From Porticoccus sp. (GTDB lineage Bacteria; Pseudomonadota; Gammaproteobacteria; Pseudomonadales; Porticoccaceae): a DNA stretch of 20,371 nt. The DNA is taken from contig JALQUJ010000031.1 of assembly GCA_023263825.1 (NCBI GenBank), positions 1 to 20,371 of the forward strand. The letters are read 5' to 3'. Below the pieces are notes generated by a model. That model had not been told where the DNA came from. It saw only the letters and a program-made list of their open reading frames with translations, and did no database searches. Positions 6,827 through 14,474 of the stretch are shown piece by piece. Position 1 is the first letter of the stretch. Every line of letters starts with the position of its first letter. The position numbers and the translations under genes are program-made.

Positions 6827-7312
6827 ATGGCATTCCCTTCCCCCAGTTTTAATCAGCTTATCCGGAACCCTGTACACTTTTTAGCTTTTGGTTTTGGCAG
6901 TGGTTTGTCTCCAAAGGCTCCCGGTACAGCGGGTACTCTGGTCGCATTAGTACTGTGGCCACTATTGGCGGGATTGCCGTTGATGGCCTATTTGGCCATC
7001 GTTGTTATAGTTTCCATCGGTGGCTTTTATCTCTGTGGCAAAACAGCCAGTGATTTGGGGGTTCATGATCACCCGGGAATTGTCTGGGATGAAATAGCCG
7101 GTTATTGGTTGGCTATGACAGCTGTACCTTTTACCTGGTATTGGATGTTGGCCGGGTTTGTCCTGTTTAGGCTATTTGATATCTGGAAACCATGGCCTAT
7201 TAGTTGGTTCGACAGACAGGTTCATGGTGGTGTCGGTATTATGGTGGATGATTTAATTGCTGGTGTGTTTACCTGGGTTTTATTATTTTTAGCCATGAGT
7301 TTTTGGCAATAA
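6827..7312 (+). CDS. pgpA: Phosphatidylglycerophosphatase A
   Basis: PgpA is an inner-membrane phosphatase that converts phosphatidylglycerol phosphate to phosphatidylglycerol. After an amphipathic N-terminus with the GSGLSPKAPGTAGTL motif typical of the family, the protein shows three or four hydrophobic segments (about residues 35-66, 90-112 and 137-160). The acidic motif DLGVHDHPGIVWDEIAGYW, central to catalysis in the family, is intact, as is FRLFDIWKPWPI. It has 161 residues, the normal size. The thiL-pgpA order is conserved across gammaproteobacteria. Confidence is high. Confidence 0.96.
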   Translation: MAFPSPSFNQLIRNPVHFLAFGFGSGLSPKAPGTAGTLVALVLWPLLAGLPLMAYLAIVVIVSIGGFYLCGKTASDLGVHDHPGIVWDEIAGYWLAMTAVPFTWYWMLAGFVLFRLFDIWKPWPISWFDRQVHGGVGIMVDDLIAGVFTWVLLFLAMSFWQ

Positions 7313-7360
7313 TTAATGCAGGATTAAAGAATAAAATAAGTGCGAGGTCGAGATGCAGGG

Positions 7361-8011
7361 ATGATACGCTACATATTTAGATATCTTTTGATTTCAGCGG
7401 CTGTGTTAATTGTGCAGGCCGCTCTAGCTATGCCAGATGTTAGTGTCCATGGCTTATTTGGCAAAAATGCCGTTTTAGTGATTAACGGCAAACAGCGGAT
7501 GCTGAAGCAAGGACAAACTAACCCGGAAGGTGTGACCCTGATTTCCAGTGGCAAAAGTGAAGCTGTTCTGGAGGTAGATGGAAACCGGGTTACTTTGGGG
7601 CTCTCGCAGCATATTTCATCTAACTTTCAGGCTGCTAAGATGGCAGAGGTTAGGATCCCGCGAGGACATAATGGCCACTATTTTGTGTCGGGCTTTATTA
7701 ATGGCCGCTCAATAGATTTTATGGTCGATACTGGTGCTTCTGCGGTGGCATTGAACATCAATCAGGCTAAAGCATTGGGTATTGATTATCGTAATGGTCA
7801 GAAAATTCAAATGAATACTGCTGGTGGAGTAACTGATGCGAGGGAAGTTGTTTTAAATAAGTTAACCATTGGTAATATCACCTTGTATAACGTCCGTTGT
7901 ATTGTGAATATTGGTTCTCACCCTGCAATTGCCCTGCTGGGTAATAGCTTTCTTAGCAAGGTTCAAATGACGGAAAACAAAGGTGTTTTGTTGCTAAAGA
8001 AGAAGTTTTAG
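7361..8011 (+). CDS. Retropepsin-like aspartic protease, exported or membrane-anchored (TIGR02281-like)
   Basis: The C-terminal domain (about residues 95-216) looks like a clan AA retropepsin-like domain: FMVDTGASAVALN contains the catalytic-type DTGAS with Asp123, then NTAGGVTDAREVVLNKLTIGNITLYNV and the late ALLGNSFLSKV, where a hydrophobic-hydrophobic-Gly motif is expected. Residues 1-23 form a signal peptide or N-terminal anchor with cleavage plausible after ALA. Residues 25-90 form a beta-rich region of unclear role. Having one DTG motif, the enzyme would need to dimerise. I prefer the ATG at 7361 over an in-frame GTG at 7340, because it puts the hydrophobic segment at the N-terminus. 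Substrate and function are unknown. It sits between pgpA and ribA, in the same direction. Confidence 0.85.
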   Translation: MIRYIFRYLLISAAVLIVQAALAMPDVSVHGLFGKNAVLVINGKQRMLKQGQTNPEGVTLISSGKSEAVLEVDGNRVTLGLSQHISSNFQAAKMAEVRIPRGHNGHYFVSGFINGRSIDFMVDTGASAVALNINQAKALGIDYRNGQKIQMNTAGGVTDAREVVLNKLTIGNITLYNVRCIVNIGSHPAIALLGNSFLSKVQMTENKGVLLLKKKF

Positions 8012-8120
8012 CAGAGGCTGTTCAATGTAGGCCGTTTTAACAAAGCGCAACAGCTATCTATGAGAATAACCGTTAAGCTATACGAATTAACACTAAGCCC
8101 TTTACTCGATGTGTATCCCC

Positions 8121-8151
8121 GCTAAAATAGCCACCCCTTTGGCTTTTTAGC
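8121..8151 (+). terminator. Hairpin between the protease gene and ribA
   Basis: GCTAAAATAGCCA (8121-8133) pairs with TGGCTTTTTAGC (8140-8151), giving 12 bp with one bulged base and a 6-base loop. It is followed only by a mixed sequence, with T-rich tracts starting about 20 bases later (8170-8190). It may end the upstream transcript or structure the ribA leader. The rest of the 8012-8219 gap is A/T-rich without a convincing promoter or riboswitch. Confidence 0.45.
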
Positions 8152-8209
8152 TATCGTATCTAAGTCTGCTTTTTTGGCTTATTTTTTATTTTGTACATAT
8201 TTTTATTTT

Positions 8210-8213
8210 GGAG
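8210..8213 (+). promoter_or_regulatory. Ribosome-binding site fixing the ribA start
   Basis: GGAG at 8210-8213 lies 6 bases before the GTG at 8220. This favours GTG 8220 over the in-frame TTG at 8208, which would lie upstream of and overlap the site. Confidence 0.7.
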
Positions 8214-8219
8214 TTCTCG

Positions 8220-8849
8220 GTGCCCCTAAGTTTTGTTCAAAGCTCAAAGCTCCCAACCCAGTGGGGTGTGTATGATGTCCATGGTTTTGAGGATGCGAAG
8301 AGTCATAAAGAGCACATTGCAATTTCTATGGGTGATGTTTCCACCGATGAACCAGTATTGTTGCGAGTGCATTCAGAATGTCTGACCGGCGATGCGCTGT
8401 TTAGTGTACGTTGTGATTGTGGTGCCCAGCTTGAAGAGGCCATGAGATTAATCGCAGAAGAAGGTCGAGGCGCTATTTTGTATTTGCGCCAGGAAGGCCG
8501 AGGTATTGGTCTGTTGAATAAAATCAAGGCGTATCATCTGCAGGATCAGGGCGCTGATACCGTAGAAGCCAACGAACAGCTTGGTTTTGGTGCAGATATG
8601 CGCAATTACAGTATTTGCAAGCCTATTCTTAAACACCTGGGTATTAAGGACGTTAAATTATTGACCAACAATCCTCGTAAAGTTGAAGCTTTAGAAGAGT
8701 TGGGGGTAACTGTTTCAGAGCGGGTAGCGCTGCAAACGGGGTGTAATCCGCACAACATGAATTATCTGGCTACAAAAGCAGGAAAGTTGGGCCATCTGTT
8801 TGACGATCATAGTAAAGTCGATGCCCAGAACAATGAGGGTGAATCCTGA
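8220..8849 (+). CDS. ribA: GTP cyclohydrolase II
   Basis: RibA opens the riboflavin pathway by converting GTP to 2,5-diamino-6-ribosylamino-pyrimidinone phosphate, formate and pyrophosphate. With the GTG at 8220 the protein starts MPLSFVQSSKLPTQWG, aligning residue for residue with E. coli RibA, and the zinc cysteines fall at 54, 65 and 67 (HSECLTGDALFSVRCDCG). EEGRGAILYLRQEGRGIGL carries the catalytic region and LLTNNPRKVEAL is also conserved. It has 209 residues. It is the intact counterpart of the degenerate second domain of RibBA in the same cluster. The stop codon overlaps the hisF start by one base (TGATG), so the genes are translationally coupled. Confidence 0.96.
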   Translation: MPLSFVQSSKLPTQWGVYDVHGFEDAKSHKEHIAISMGDVSTDEPVLLRVHSECLTGDALFSVRCDCGAQLEEAMRLIAEEGRGAILYLRQEGRGIGLLNKIKAYHLQDQGADTVEANEQLGFGADMRNYSICKPILKHLGIKDVKLLTNNPRKVEALEELGVTVSERVALQTGCNPHNMNYLATKAGKLGHLFDDHSKVDAQNNEGES

Positions 8850-9622
8850 TGTCGTTGGCAAAACGTATAATTCCTTGCTTGGATGTAGATGAGGGAAGGG
8901 TAGTAAAAGGGGTTCAGTTTGTTGATATCCGTGATGCAGGTGATCCTGTTGAAATTGCCAAGCGTTACGATGAGCAGGGTGCAGATGAAATCACTTTTCT
9001 TGATATTGCTGCGAGCCATGAAGGCCGTGATACCATGATTCATACTGTAGAGCGAATGGCCAGTGAGGTATTTATTCCCCTGACTGTTGGTGGTGGTGTG
9101 CGCACCTTGGAAGACATTCGTGCGCTGTTGAATGCTGGTGCCGATAAAGTAGGGATAAATTCTGCTGCAGTAAAAAATCCAGAATTTGTTCGTGCTGCAG
9201 CAGAACGCTTTGGATCTCAATGTATTGTGGTAGCCATTGATGCCAAGCAGGTGAGTGCAGAGGGTGAGCCGTTGCGTTGGGAGGTATTTACCCATGGTGG
9301 TCGAAACTCTACTGGGATTGATGCAGTGGGTTGGGCTGAAAAAATGACTGAGTATGGTGCAGGTGAAATTCTGCTGACCAGTATGGATAAAGACGGTACA
9401 AAAAGTGGGTTCAATTTAGCGCTGACTCGGGCGATTAGTGATGCTGTAGATGTTCCGGTGATTGCTTCTGGTGGGGTAGGTAACCTGCAACACTTGGTAG
9501 ATGGTGTTGTGGAGGGGAAAGCTGATGCAGTGTTAGCGGCCAGTATTTTTCACTTTGGTGAATACTCCATACCTCAAGCGAAGGCATACATGGCTGCTCA
9601 AGGCGTTGAGGTACGGAATTAA
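8849..9622 (+). CDS. hisF: Imidazole glycerol phosphate synthase, cyclase subunit
   Basis: HisF, with the glutaminase HisH, makes imidazole-glycerol phosphate for histidine and AICAR for purines. The TIM-barrel protein has the family start AKRIIPCLDVDEGRVVKGVQF with catalytic Asp12, the second catalytic Asp131 in VVAIDAK, the phosphate-binding LTVGGGVRTLEDI and PVIASGGVG loops, and GINSAAVKNP. It has 257 residues, the usual length. It lacks its normal partners: no hisH or hisA is present on either side, and it overlaps ribA by one base. HisH must be encoded outside the window. Identification is secure; the neighbourhood is unusual. Confidence 0.97.
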   Translation: MSLAKRIIPCLDVDEGRVVKGVQFVDIRDAGDPVEIAKRYDEQGADEITFLDIAASHEGRDTMIHTVERMASEVFIPLTVGGGVRTLEDIRALLNAGADKVGINSAAVKNPEFVRAAAERFGSQCIVVAIDAKQVSAEGEPLRWEVFTHGGRNSTGIDAVGWAEKMTEYGAGEILLTSMDKDGTKSGFNLALTRAISDAVDVPVIASGGVGNLQHLVDGVVEGKADAVLAASIFHFGEYSIPQAKAYMAAQGVEVRN

Positions 9623-9643
9623 ACCTGGCTTACTGGCCGGCAG

Positions 9644-9877
9644 TTATACTGCAAATTTTGCTCCGGGGGTGAAAAACTCCCGAGCGCCATCATCAGCCTT
9701 CTGCATAAACTCAATATAGTCCTCTACGGCATTAGCCGCGCCTTCCTGCGCATCAAATGGACCAACGGCAGTACCTTCGCGTGTAGCAAAAAACCAGAAG
9801 TTGTGCGGCTTGAAAAAGCGTTCGCTTCTGATCGGTGGCTGACGCTCTCCATTTTCTCCATTTCTTGATATAACCAT
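9644..9877 (-). CDS. Small DUF6316-like protein
   Basis: A 77-residue soluble protein without signal peptide or membrane segment. The core RSERFFKPHNFWFFATREGTAVGPF (residues 17-41) is followed by a predicted helix AANAVEDYIEFMQKA. I recognise the aromatic/TREG-GPF pattern as that of a small Pseudomonas-type family (DUF6316, from memory). The motif is reminiscent of short GYF-like or single-stranded beta modules, but that is a guess. The ATG at 9877 is preceded by AGGGT at a usable distance. It converges on hisF, whose stop is 21 bases away. Upstream lies an A/T-rich spacer with a TTTACATT direct repeat. The function is unknown. Confidence 0.75.
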   Translation of the reverse strand: MVISRNGENGERQPPIRSERFFKPHNFWFFATREGTAVGPFDAQEGAANAVEDYIEFMQKADDGAREFFTPGAKFAV

Positions 9878-9951
9878 AACTAGTACCCTATTGCCCTACT
9901 GCTGATTTATGATTATTGTTTTTTTCAAGCATATTTCTTAGATAGCCTTAA

Positions 9952-9971
9952 AATGTAAACTTAATGTAAAG
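9952..9971 (-). promoter_or_regulatory. Direct repeat resembling a response-regulator site upstream of the DUF6316-like gene
   Basis: On the - strand TTTACATT occurs twice, exactly 11 bases apart (arms at 9952-9960 and 9963-9971, written AATGTAAAC and AATGTAAAG on +). Direct half-sites at one-turn spacing are typical of OmpR/PhoB-family regulators. It lies about 75 bases upstream of the DUF6316-like start. There is no further support. Confidence 0.35.
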
Positions 9972-10056
9972 TGTTAATAAACAGCTTTAAGTTTGCTTGA
10001 TAAGTAATAAAATCAAAGACTATGTGAACCGAGCACAATTTTTCATAAAAAGTCAA

Positions 10057-11400
10057 CTAGTTCTCGTTATTACTGTGATCTATGCCCATTTTTTTATTAT
10101 GACTGAGTAGATCTAATCCTTTTAGCAAATTAACGGCTTCATATAGCTGATTGTCTTCCATGAGGGTATTGCTGTCTTTTCTTGCCTGCTTATTTGAGCT
10201 ATTGCTCAGGTGCCCTGACAAATTTGCTTCTTTAATATTGTCTCGGGTTCTCAATAATTTTATCTCTGCTGGTGCAACGACAATATCTGGTTTTATACCT
10301 GCAGCCTGGATGGATCGTTTGCTGGGTGTGAAATAGCGTGCGGTGGTCAGCTTGATTGCCCGATCTTGATCTAATGGGATCACTGTTTGCACCGATCCTT
10401 TACCAAAACTGTCCGTGCCAAGAATGACCGCGCGGTGGTGGTCTTGCAGGGCTCCAGCAACAATCTCTGCTGCGGATGCTGAACCCTCATTAATTAATAC
10501 AATAACAGGCAACCCCTTAAGAAGATCTCCTGCTTTGGCATGAAAAGATGAGTTAGCACTAGGAATGCGGCCTTCGGTATAGACTACAAGCCCGCCATCT
10601 AATAAGGCATCAGATACATCGATAGAGGCATGGAGTAACCCGCCAGGGTTATTTCTCAGGTCAAGCACAATACCTTTTAAATTGTTGCTCTTAGCCGATA
10701 ATTTTTCTAATGCTTTTCGAAACTGTGACCCGGTATTTTCCTGGAATTGTGCGATACGCACATAGCCAATATTGGGTTCTAACATTTTACTGCGTACGCT
10801 TCGAATCTTGATGATGTCGCGTACAACTTTTATTTCAAAAGGGCTGTCAACTTGATCCCGGACAATCGTTAATGTCAGGGTTGAACCTTTCGGCCCTCTC
10901 ATTATTTCGATGGCCTCCCCTAGTGACATACTTTGGACTGCATGCTCATCTAGCTTGATAATCAGATCTCCTACTTGAATTCCTGCCCTCTGTGCAGGGG
11001 TGTCATCTATTGGAGAGATTACTTTGATAAAGGCACCTTCTATTCCGACCTCTATACCCAGTCCGCCGAATTCTCCGGAGGTGTGCTCCTGTAATGAGGT
11101 AAAGGCATTTTTGTCGAGATAAACAGAGTGAGGGTCTAAATTGTTAAGTAGTCCAATAATGGACATTTCCAGTAGTTTTTCATCATCGACCTCTTCAACA
11201 TAGGCCTGACGTACCTGATCAAAAACTTGAGTAAAATTACGCAATTCCTCAAGGGGTAAACGGGCATTCTTTGGAAATTGTTTGGTTGTTCCTTCCGTTG
11301 TTTTTTCTGGCACTTCTTCTGCCAGACTATAACCCGTCGTAGCCAGGGTTATGAAGGCAGTGATAACGACAATAAAAAACTGGTTTGGCATTGAAGGCAT
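10057..11400 (-). CDS. ctp: Carboxy-terminal processing protease (S41 family)
   Basis: A periplasmic serine protease with a Ser/Lys dyad that trims or degrades envelope proteins; in Pseudomonas relatives such CtpA-type enzymes remove peptidoglycan hydrolases. From the ATG at 11400 it has 447 residues: a signal peptide at about 1-27 (FIVVITAFITLATTGYSLA), a helical region, a PDZ domain at about 105-190 (GGLGIEVG, AQRAGIQVGDLI) and the protease core with LDLRNNPGG, catalytic Ser309 in EGSASAAEI and Lys334 in FGKGSVQTVIPL. An upstream GTG or ATG start would bury the signal peptide 26 residues inside, while AGGA lies 7 bases before 11400. It is the last gene of gpmI-envC-ctp. The C-terminal 90 residues are low in complexity and poorly conserved. 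Confidence 0.94.
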   Translation of the reverse strand: MPSMPNQFFIVVITAFITLATTGYSLAEEVPEKTTEGTTKQFPKNARLPLEELRNFTQVFDQVRQAYVEEVDDEKLLEMSIIGLLNNLDPHSVYLDKNAFTSLQEHTSGEFGGLGIEVGIEGAFIKVISPIDDTPAQRAGIQVGDLIIKLDEHAVQSMSLGEAIEIMRGPKGSTLTLTIVRDQVDSPFEIKVVRDIIKIRSVRSKMLEPNIGYVRIAQFQENTGSQFRKALEKLSAKSNNLKGIVLDLRNNPGGLLHASIDVSDALLDGGLVVYTEGRIPSANSSFHAKAGDLLKGLPVIVLINEGSASAAEIVAGALQDHHRAVILGTDSFGKGSVQTVIPLDQDRAIKLTTARYFTPSKRSIQAAGIKPDIVVAPAEIKLLRTRDNIKEANLSGHLSNSSNKQARKDSNTLMEDNQLYEAVNLLKGLDLLSHNKKMGIDHSNNEN

Positions 11401-11407
11401 AATCGAT

Positions 11408-11411
11408 TCCT
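11408..11411 (-). promoter_or_regulatory. Ribosome-binding site fixing the ctp start
   Basis: AGGA on the - strand (11411-11408) is 7 bases before the ATG at 11400, in agreement with the signal peptide position. The longer reading frame extending to 11478 has no comparable site. Confidence 0.7.
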
Positions 11412-11544
11412 GATGGTTATTGATACCAGTGTACGTTTGACCGTGTAGAGTATAAGGTGCCATAAAAAGGCGTTGCAAAAAAATACTGTTGTGTAAAGAG
11501 TAAATGAGAGCACTATTTATTTGAATAAAAAGGGTTGTGGGTAA

Positions 11545-12699
11545 TTAACCTTTTTTAGCTAACCAGCGTTTGGGGTTAGTGGGTTTTCCGTTATGTCTGA
11601 TTTCAAAATATAGAGCATGGTCATCCTGGCCTCCAGTATTGCCTACTTTGGCAATAGGTTCATCGGGAAGTACCCACTCGCCAGTTTCTTTCAGCAGTAT
11701 CTGGTTGTGTGCGTAAAGGCTCATATAACCATCACCGTGGTCGATAATAATTAATAACCCATGACCTCTAAGGTAATCAGAAAAAATTATTCGACCGTAA
11801 TGGATAGCTTTGACAGGTGTTCCTTCCCTTGCTTTCAGTAGCCAGCCATTCCAGCGAATATTGGCATTCCTTGTTGAGCCGAAGTACTTGCTCAATCGTC
11901 CAGATACAGGCCAGGGTAACTTTCCTTTGCGGACCTTAAAAGGTTTGTCTGTAGCGGGTAGAGAGAGTTTGGCGATGCCTAGCTCCAGAGATTTCAGAAT
12001 AGACTCTAATTTGCCGCGCTCAGTATTGAGTTTATTTAGTTGCTGTCGAGAATTGGTAATTTTTTGTTTAAGTTTAGCTAGGACATTCCTTCTTTGTTGC
12101 TGTTGTTGTTCTAGTTGCTGCTGCTGGTGTGTAAGGCTTGAGCGGTTTTTAGATAATAGGGCTTGCTTATCAATAATGGATGTTTTGACTTGTTCCAGTG
12201 ATTGCAGTGTTTGTCGATAGGCTGTTAATTTTTCAGAACGAGCGCGAAGAAAATAATCATAGTATTTCAATGTGCGGCTAATGGTCTCAGGGTTTTCCTG
12301 GTTGAGCAACAGCTTGATAGATTCTTCATTGCCAAGGCGGTAAGCAGATGCCATTTGTTGAGAGATTAATGTTTGTTGGCTAATTCGTGCTTGCTCAAGA
12401 TCTTTTTGTTTTTCCCCAAGTGTTCCAAGTTCTTTGCCCAGGTTTTTGAGTTTTTTCTCCAAATCTAAAATTTGTAAATTAATCTCAGCAGATGCCAGCT
12501 CACTTTTTTTAAGCTCATTACTTAGTGATCCTTGTTTTTCTCCACTGCCTTTTATCGTTTTTTCTAACTGGATAATGTCTTGTTTTATTTTCTTTAGTTT
12601 GGCCTCATCACTTGTTTTATTGGCAAAAGTGGGCGATATAAACAGGCAGGTCAATAAGCAGATTAGCAATAGGCATAGAGTCTGGTGAGGATGGGCCAT
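11545..12699 (-). CDS. envC: EnvC-like murein hydrolase activator
   Basis: EnvC-type proteins are periplasmic and activate the amidases that split septal peptidoglycan, under control of FtsEX. The 384-residue protein has a signal peptide (about 1-27, ending TFA), long coiled-coil helices (about 29-260) including a Gln-rich stretch at 191-202, and a C-terminal LytM/M23-fold domain (about 265-384). The M23 metal ligands are degenerate: the usual H-x-G-[ILV]-D site reads WNGWLLKA and the usual HLHFE reads ALYFE, though LYAHNQ keeps one His. This is the EnvC pattern and argues for an activator rather than a hydrolase. It lies between gpmI (20 bases upstream) and ctp, as in pseudomonads. Confidence 0.93.
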   Translation of the reverse strand: MAHPHQTLCLLLICLLTCLFISPTFANKTSDEAKLKKIKQDIIQLEKTIKGSGEKQGSLSNELKKSELASAEINLQILDLEKKLKNLGKELGTLGEKQKDLEQARISQQTLISQQMASAYRLGNEESIKLLLNQENPETISRTLKYYDYFLRARSEKLTAYRQTLQSLEQVKTSIIDKQALLSKNRSSLTHQQQQLEQQQQQRRNVLAKLKQKITNSRQQLNKLNTERGKLESILKSLELGIAKLSLPATDKPFKVRKGKLPWPVSGRLSKYFGSTRNANIRWNGWLLKAREGTPVKAIHYGRIIFSDYLRGHGLLIIIDHGDGYMSLYAHNQILLKETGEWVLPDEPIAKVGNTGGQDDHALYFEIRHNGKPTNPKRWLAKKG

Positions 12700-12719
12700 A
12701 GCGTTGGCGTGCTGGTTAA

Positions 12720-14270
12720 CTAGCTGTTAATTTTGGCCAGTGAGTGGCCTGTCATTTCATCGGGTAACGGCAGGTCGAGTAGTGCCAGCATTGTCGGTGC
12801 GATGTCAGCTAATATGCCATTGTCAGCTAGGCTCACATCCTTGTTCCCAGCATAGATAAGAGGCACAGGTAGCGTGGTATGTTGAGTGTGAACTTGCTCC
12901 GACTCTTCATCAAACATTTGTTCTACATTGCCATGATCTGCCGTTATCAAACAGTCTCCATCTACTTCTTCTATTGCTGAGAGAACTTTTCCCAGGCATT
13001 CATCAACCACTTCAACAGCTTTCACCGCGGCATCAAAGACACCACTGTGCCCAACCTGGTCGCAGTTGGCATAGTTACAAATAATGGCATCGTAGCTTTG
13101 GCTTTTTAGGGCATCAATTAGCTTCTCAGTGAGCTCATAAGCGCTCATTTCTGGTTTTAGGTCGTAAGTGGCCACCTTGGGTGACGGCACTAAGATTCGA
13201 TCTTCTCCCTCGAAGAGAGCTTCTTGTCCACCGCTAAAGAAGAAGGTGACGTGGGCATACTTTTCTGTTTCTGCAATTCGCAATTGGGTTTTACCCAGGT
13301 TGCTAAGGTATTCACCTAAGGAATTACTGAGATTTTCAGGAGGGAAGGCACAGTTAGTATTAATATCGGCAGAGTATTCGGTGGTCATTACAAAATCACT
13401 GAGCCTTGGCTTGGCCGAACGCTCAAATCCATCGAAATTGCTGTCAACAAAAGCTTGTGTAATTTGTCTGGCTCGGTCTGGACGAAAGTTCATGAACAAT
13501 ACGGCATCACCATCATTAATCGTCGCGGGGCTTTCATTCTGATTGCAAATAATTGTGGGTAAAATAAATTCATCATTTTCATCACGACTGTATCCAGCGT
13601 GTAACCCGGATACAGCATCTGCAGCTTGGTGATCGGTTTTACCCAGCGTTAACATGTCATAGGCGGCTTGAACCCTGTCCCAACGCTGGTCTCTGTCCAT
13701 GGCATAAAAGCGGCCACAAATAGTAGCAATTCGCCCCGTTCCTAGTTTGGAAAATAGAGCTTCGGTTGATTTTAAAGAGGCTTCAGCGCTGCGTGGTGGA
13801 GTGTCTCTGCCATCTAAAAAAGCATGCACATAGATTTGTTTCGCACCCCGTTGGTGGGCCAGTTGTACCATGGCATTAATATGATTTTCATGGCTGTGAA
13901 CTCCACCTGGAGAGAGCAGGCCGAGAATGTGTACGGAATTGTCTTGAGAAACAGCTTTATCAACTGCGTTGGTGTAAGTCGTATTGGTAAAAAAGTCACC
14001 ATCTGTGATGGCTTTGTTGATGCGAGTGAAGTTTTGATAAACAACTCGACCTGCACCCAGTGTAATGTGTCCAACTTCACTATTACCCATTTGCCCTTCT
14101 GGTAGCCCTACAGCCAAACCGGATGTTTCAATAAAGGTTCGAGGGTTGGCATCCCATAATCTATCTAATACAGGCGTTTTTGCCTTTTTAATGGCATTGT
14201 AATTTGGGTTGTCGCTATATCCGAAACCATCCAAAATTAGGAGTAACAGTGGTTTTTTAGCTTCACTCAT
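12720..14270 (-). CDS. gpmI: 2,3-bisphosphoglycerate-independent phosphoglycerate mutase
   Basis: GpmI interconverts 3- and 2-phosphoglycerate in glycolysis and gluconeogenesis through a phosphoserine, using two metal ions (usually manganese). From the ATG at 14270 (MSEAKKPLLLLILDG) it has 516 residues. Visible motifs are LLILDGFGYS with a metal Asp, QMGNSEVGH with the catalytic Ser64, HAFLDGRDTPP, GRFYAMDRDQRWDR, NFRPDRARQ, NYANCDQVGHSG and ITADHGNVEQM. An in-frame GTG at 14288 would add six residues and has no better ribosome-binding site. It is the first gene of the gpmI-envC-ctp transcript and diverges from the rhodanese gene. Identification is secure; the exact start is slightly uncertain. 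Confidence 0.96.
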   Translation of the reverse strand: MSEAKKPLLLLILDGFGYSDNPNYNAIKKAKTPVLDRLWDANPRTFIETSGLAVGLPEGQMGNSEVGHITLGAGRVVYQNFTRINKAITDGDFFTNTTYTNAVDKAVSQDNSVHILGLLSPGGVHSHENHINAMVQLAHQRGAKQIYVHAFLDGRDTPPRSAEASLKSTEALFSKLGTGRIATICGRFYAMDRDQRWDRVQAAYDMLTLGKTDHQAADAVSGLHAGYSRDENDEFILPTIICNQNESPATINDGDAVLFMNFRPDRARQITQAFVDSNFDGFERSAKPRLSDFVMTTEYSADINTNCAFPPENLSNSLGEYLSNLGKTQLRIAETEKYAHVTFFFSGGQEALFEGEDRILVPSPKVATYDLKPEMSAYELTEKLIDALKSQSYDAIICNYANCDQVGHSGVFDAAVKAVEVVDECLGKVLSAIEEVDGDCLITADHGNVEQMFDEESEQVHTQHTTLPVPLIYAGNKDVSLADNGILADIAPTMLALLDLPLPDEMTGHSLAKINS

Positions 14271-14474
14271 CGTTTTGACCGAGTTCACTTCATGAGTTGA
14301 GGGAGAATAAACCGCGAATCTTACCTGTAAAGCGGATTCAGTGCCATTGATGGTTTCCTATCCCAGGGCGTGGTGTGTATACTTTGGCCGCTTTTTACCA
14401 CAGTGTCTTTTTATATAAAGTGATTATGAAAAGAGGGCTAAAATAGTGCAGGGCAGAATGCCAGAGCGGGGCTA
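14271..14474. promoter_or_regulatory. Divergent promoter region, gpmI / rhodanese-secB
   Basis: This 204-base spacer must carry the start signals for gpmI (-) and the rhodanese-secB pair (+). It contains A/T-rich TTTTTATATAAAG near 14408-14420, but I could not place a well-spaced -35/-10 pair on either strand. Confidence 0.4.

Noticed and set aside
8208..8219. TTG start for ribA at 8208
   Set aside because: It would lie ahead of the GGAG ribosome-binding site; the GTG at 8220 reproduces the E. coli N-terminus and cysteine numbering.
8807..9295. 162-residue - strand reading frame antisense to ribA/hisF
   Set aside because: It is fully covered by the secure hisF gene and has no ribosome-binding site or recognisable motif.
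10415..10435. Sigma-54-like CGTGCCA on the - strand inside ctp
   Set aside because: The -12 GC element is missing at the required 10-base spacing from the GG.
12094..12126. Glutamine-codon repeat in envC as a phase-variable tract
   Set aside because: CAA and CAG codons are mixed and interrupted, so slippage is unlikely, and Gln-rich stretches are common in such coiled coils.
11810..12220. 136-residue + strand reading frame with a cysteine-rich run inside envC
   Set aside because: It is the antisense of the EnvC coiled coil; the Cys/Ser run is simply the complement of the polyglutamine codons, and it has no start signals.
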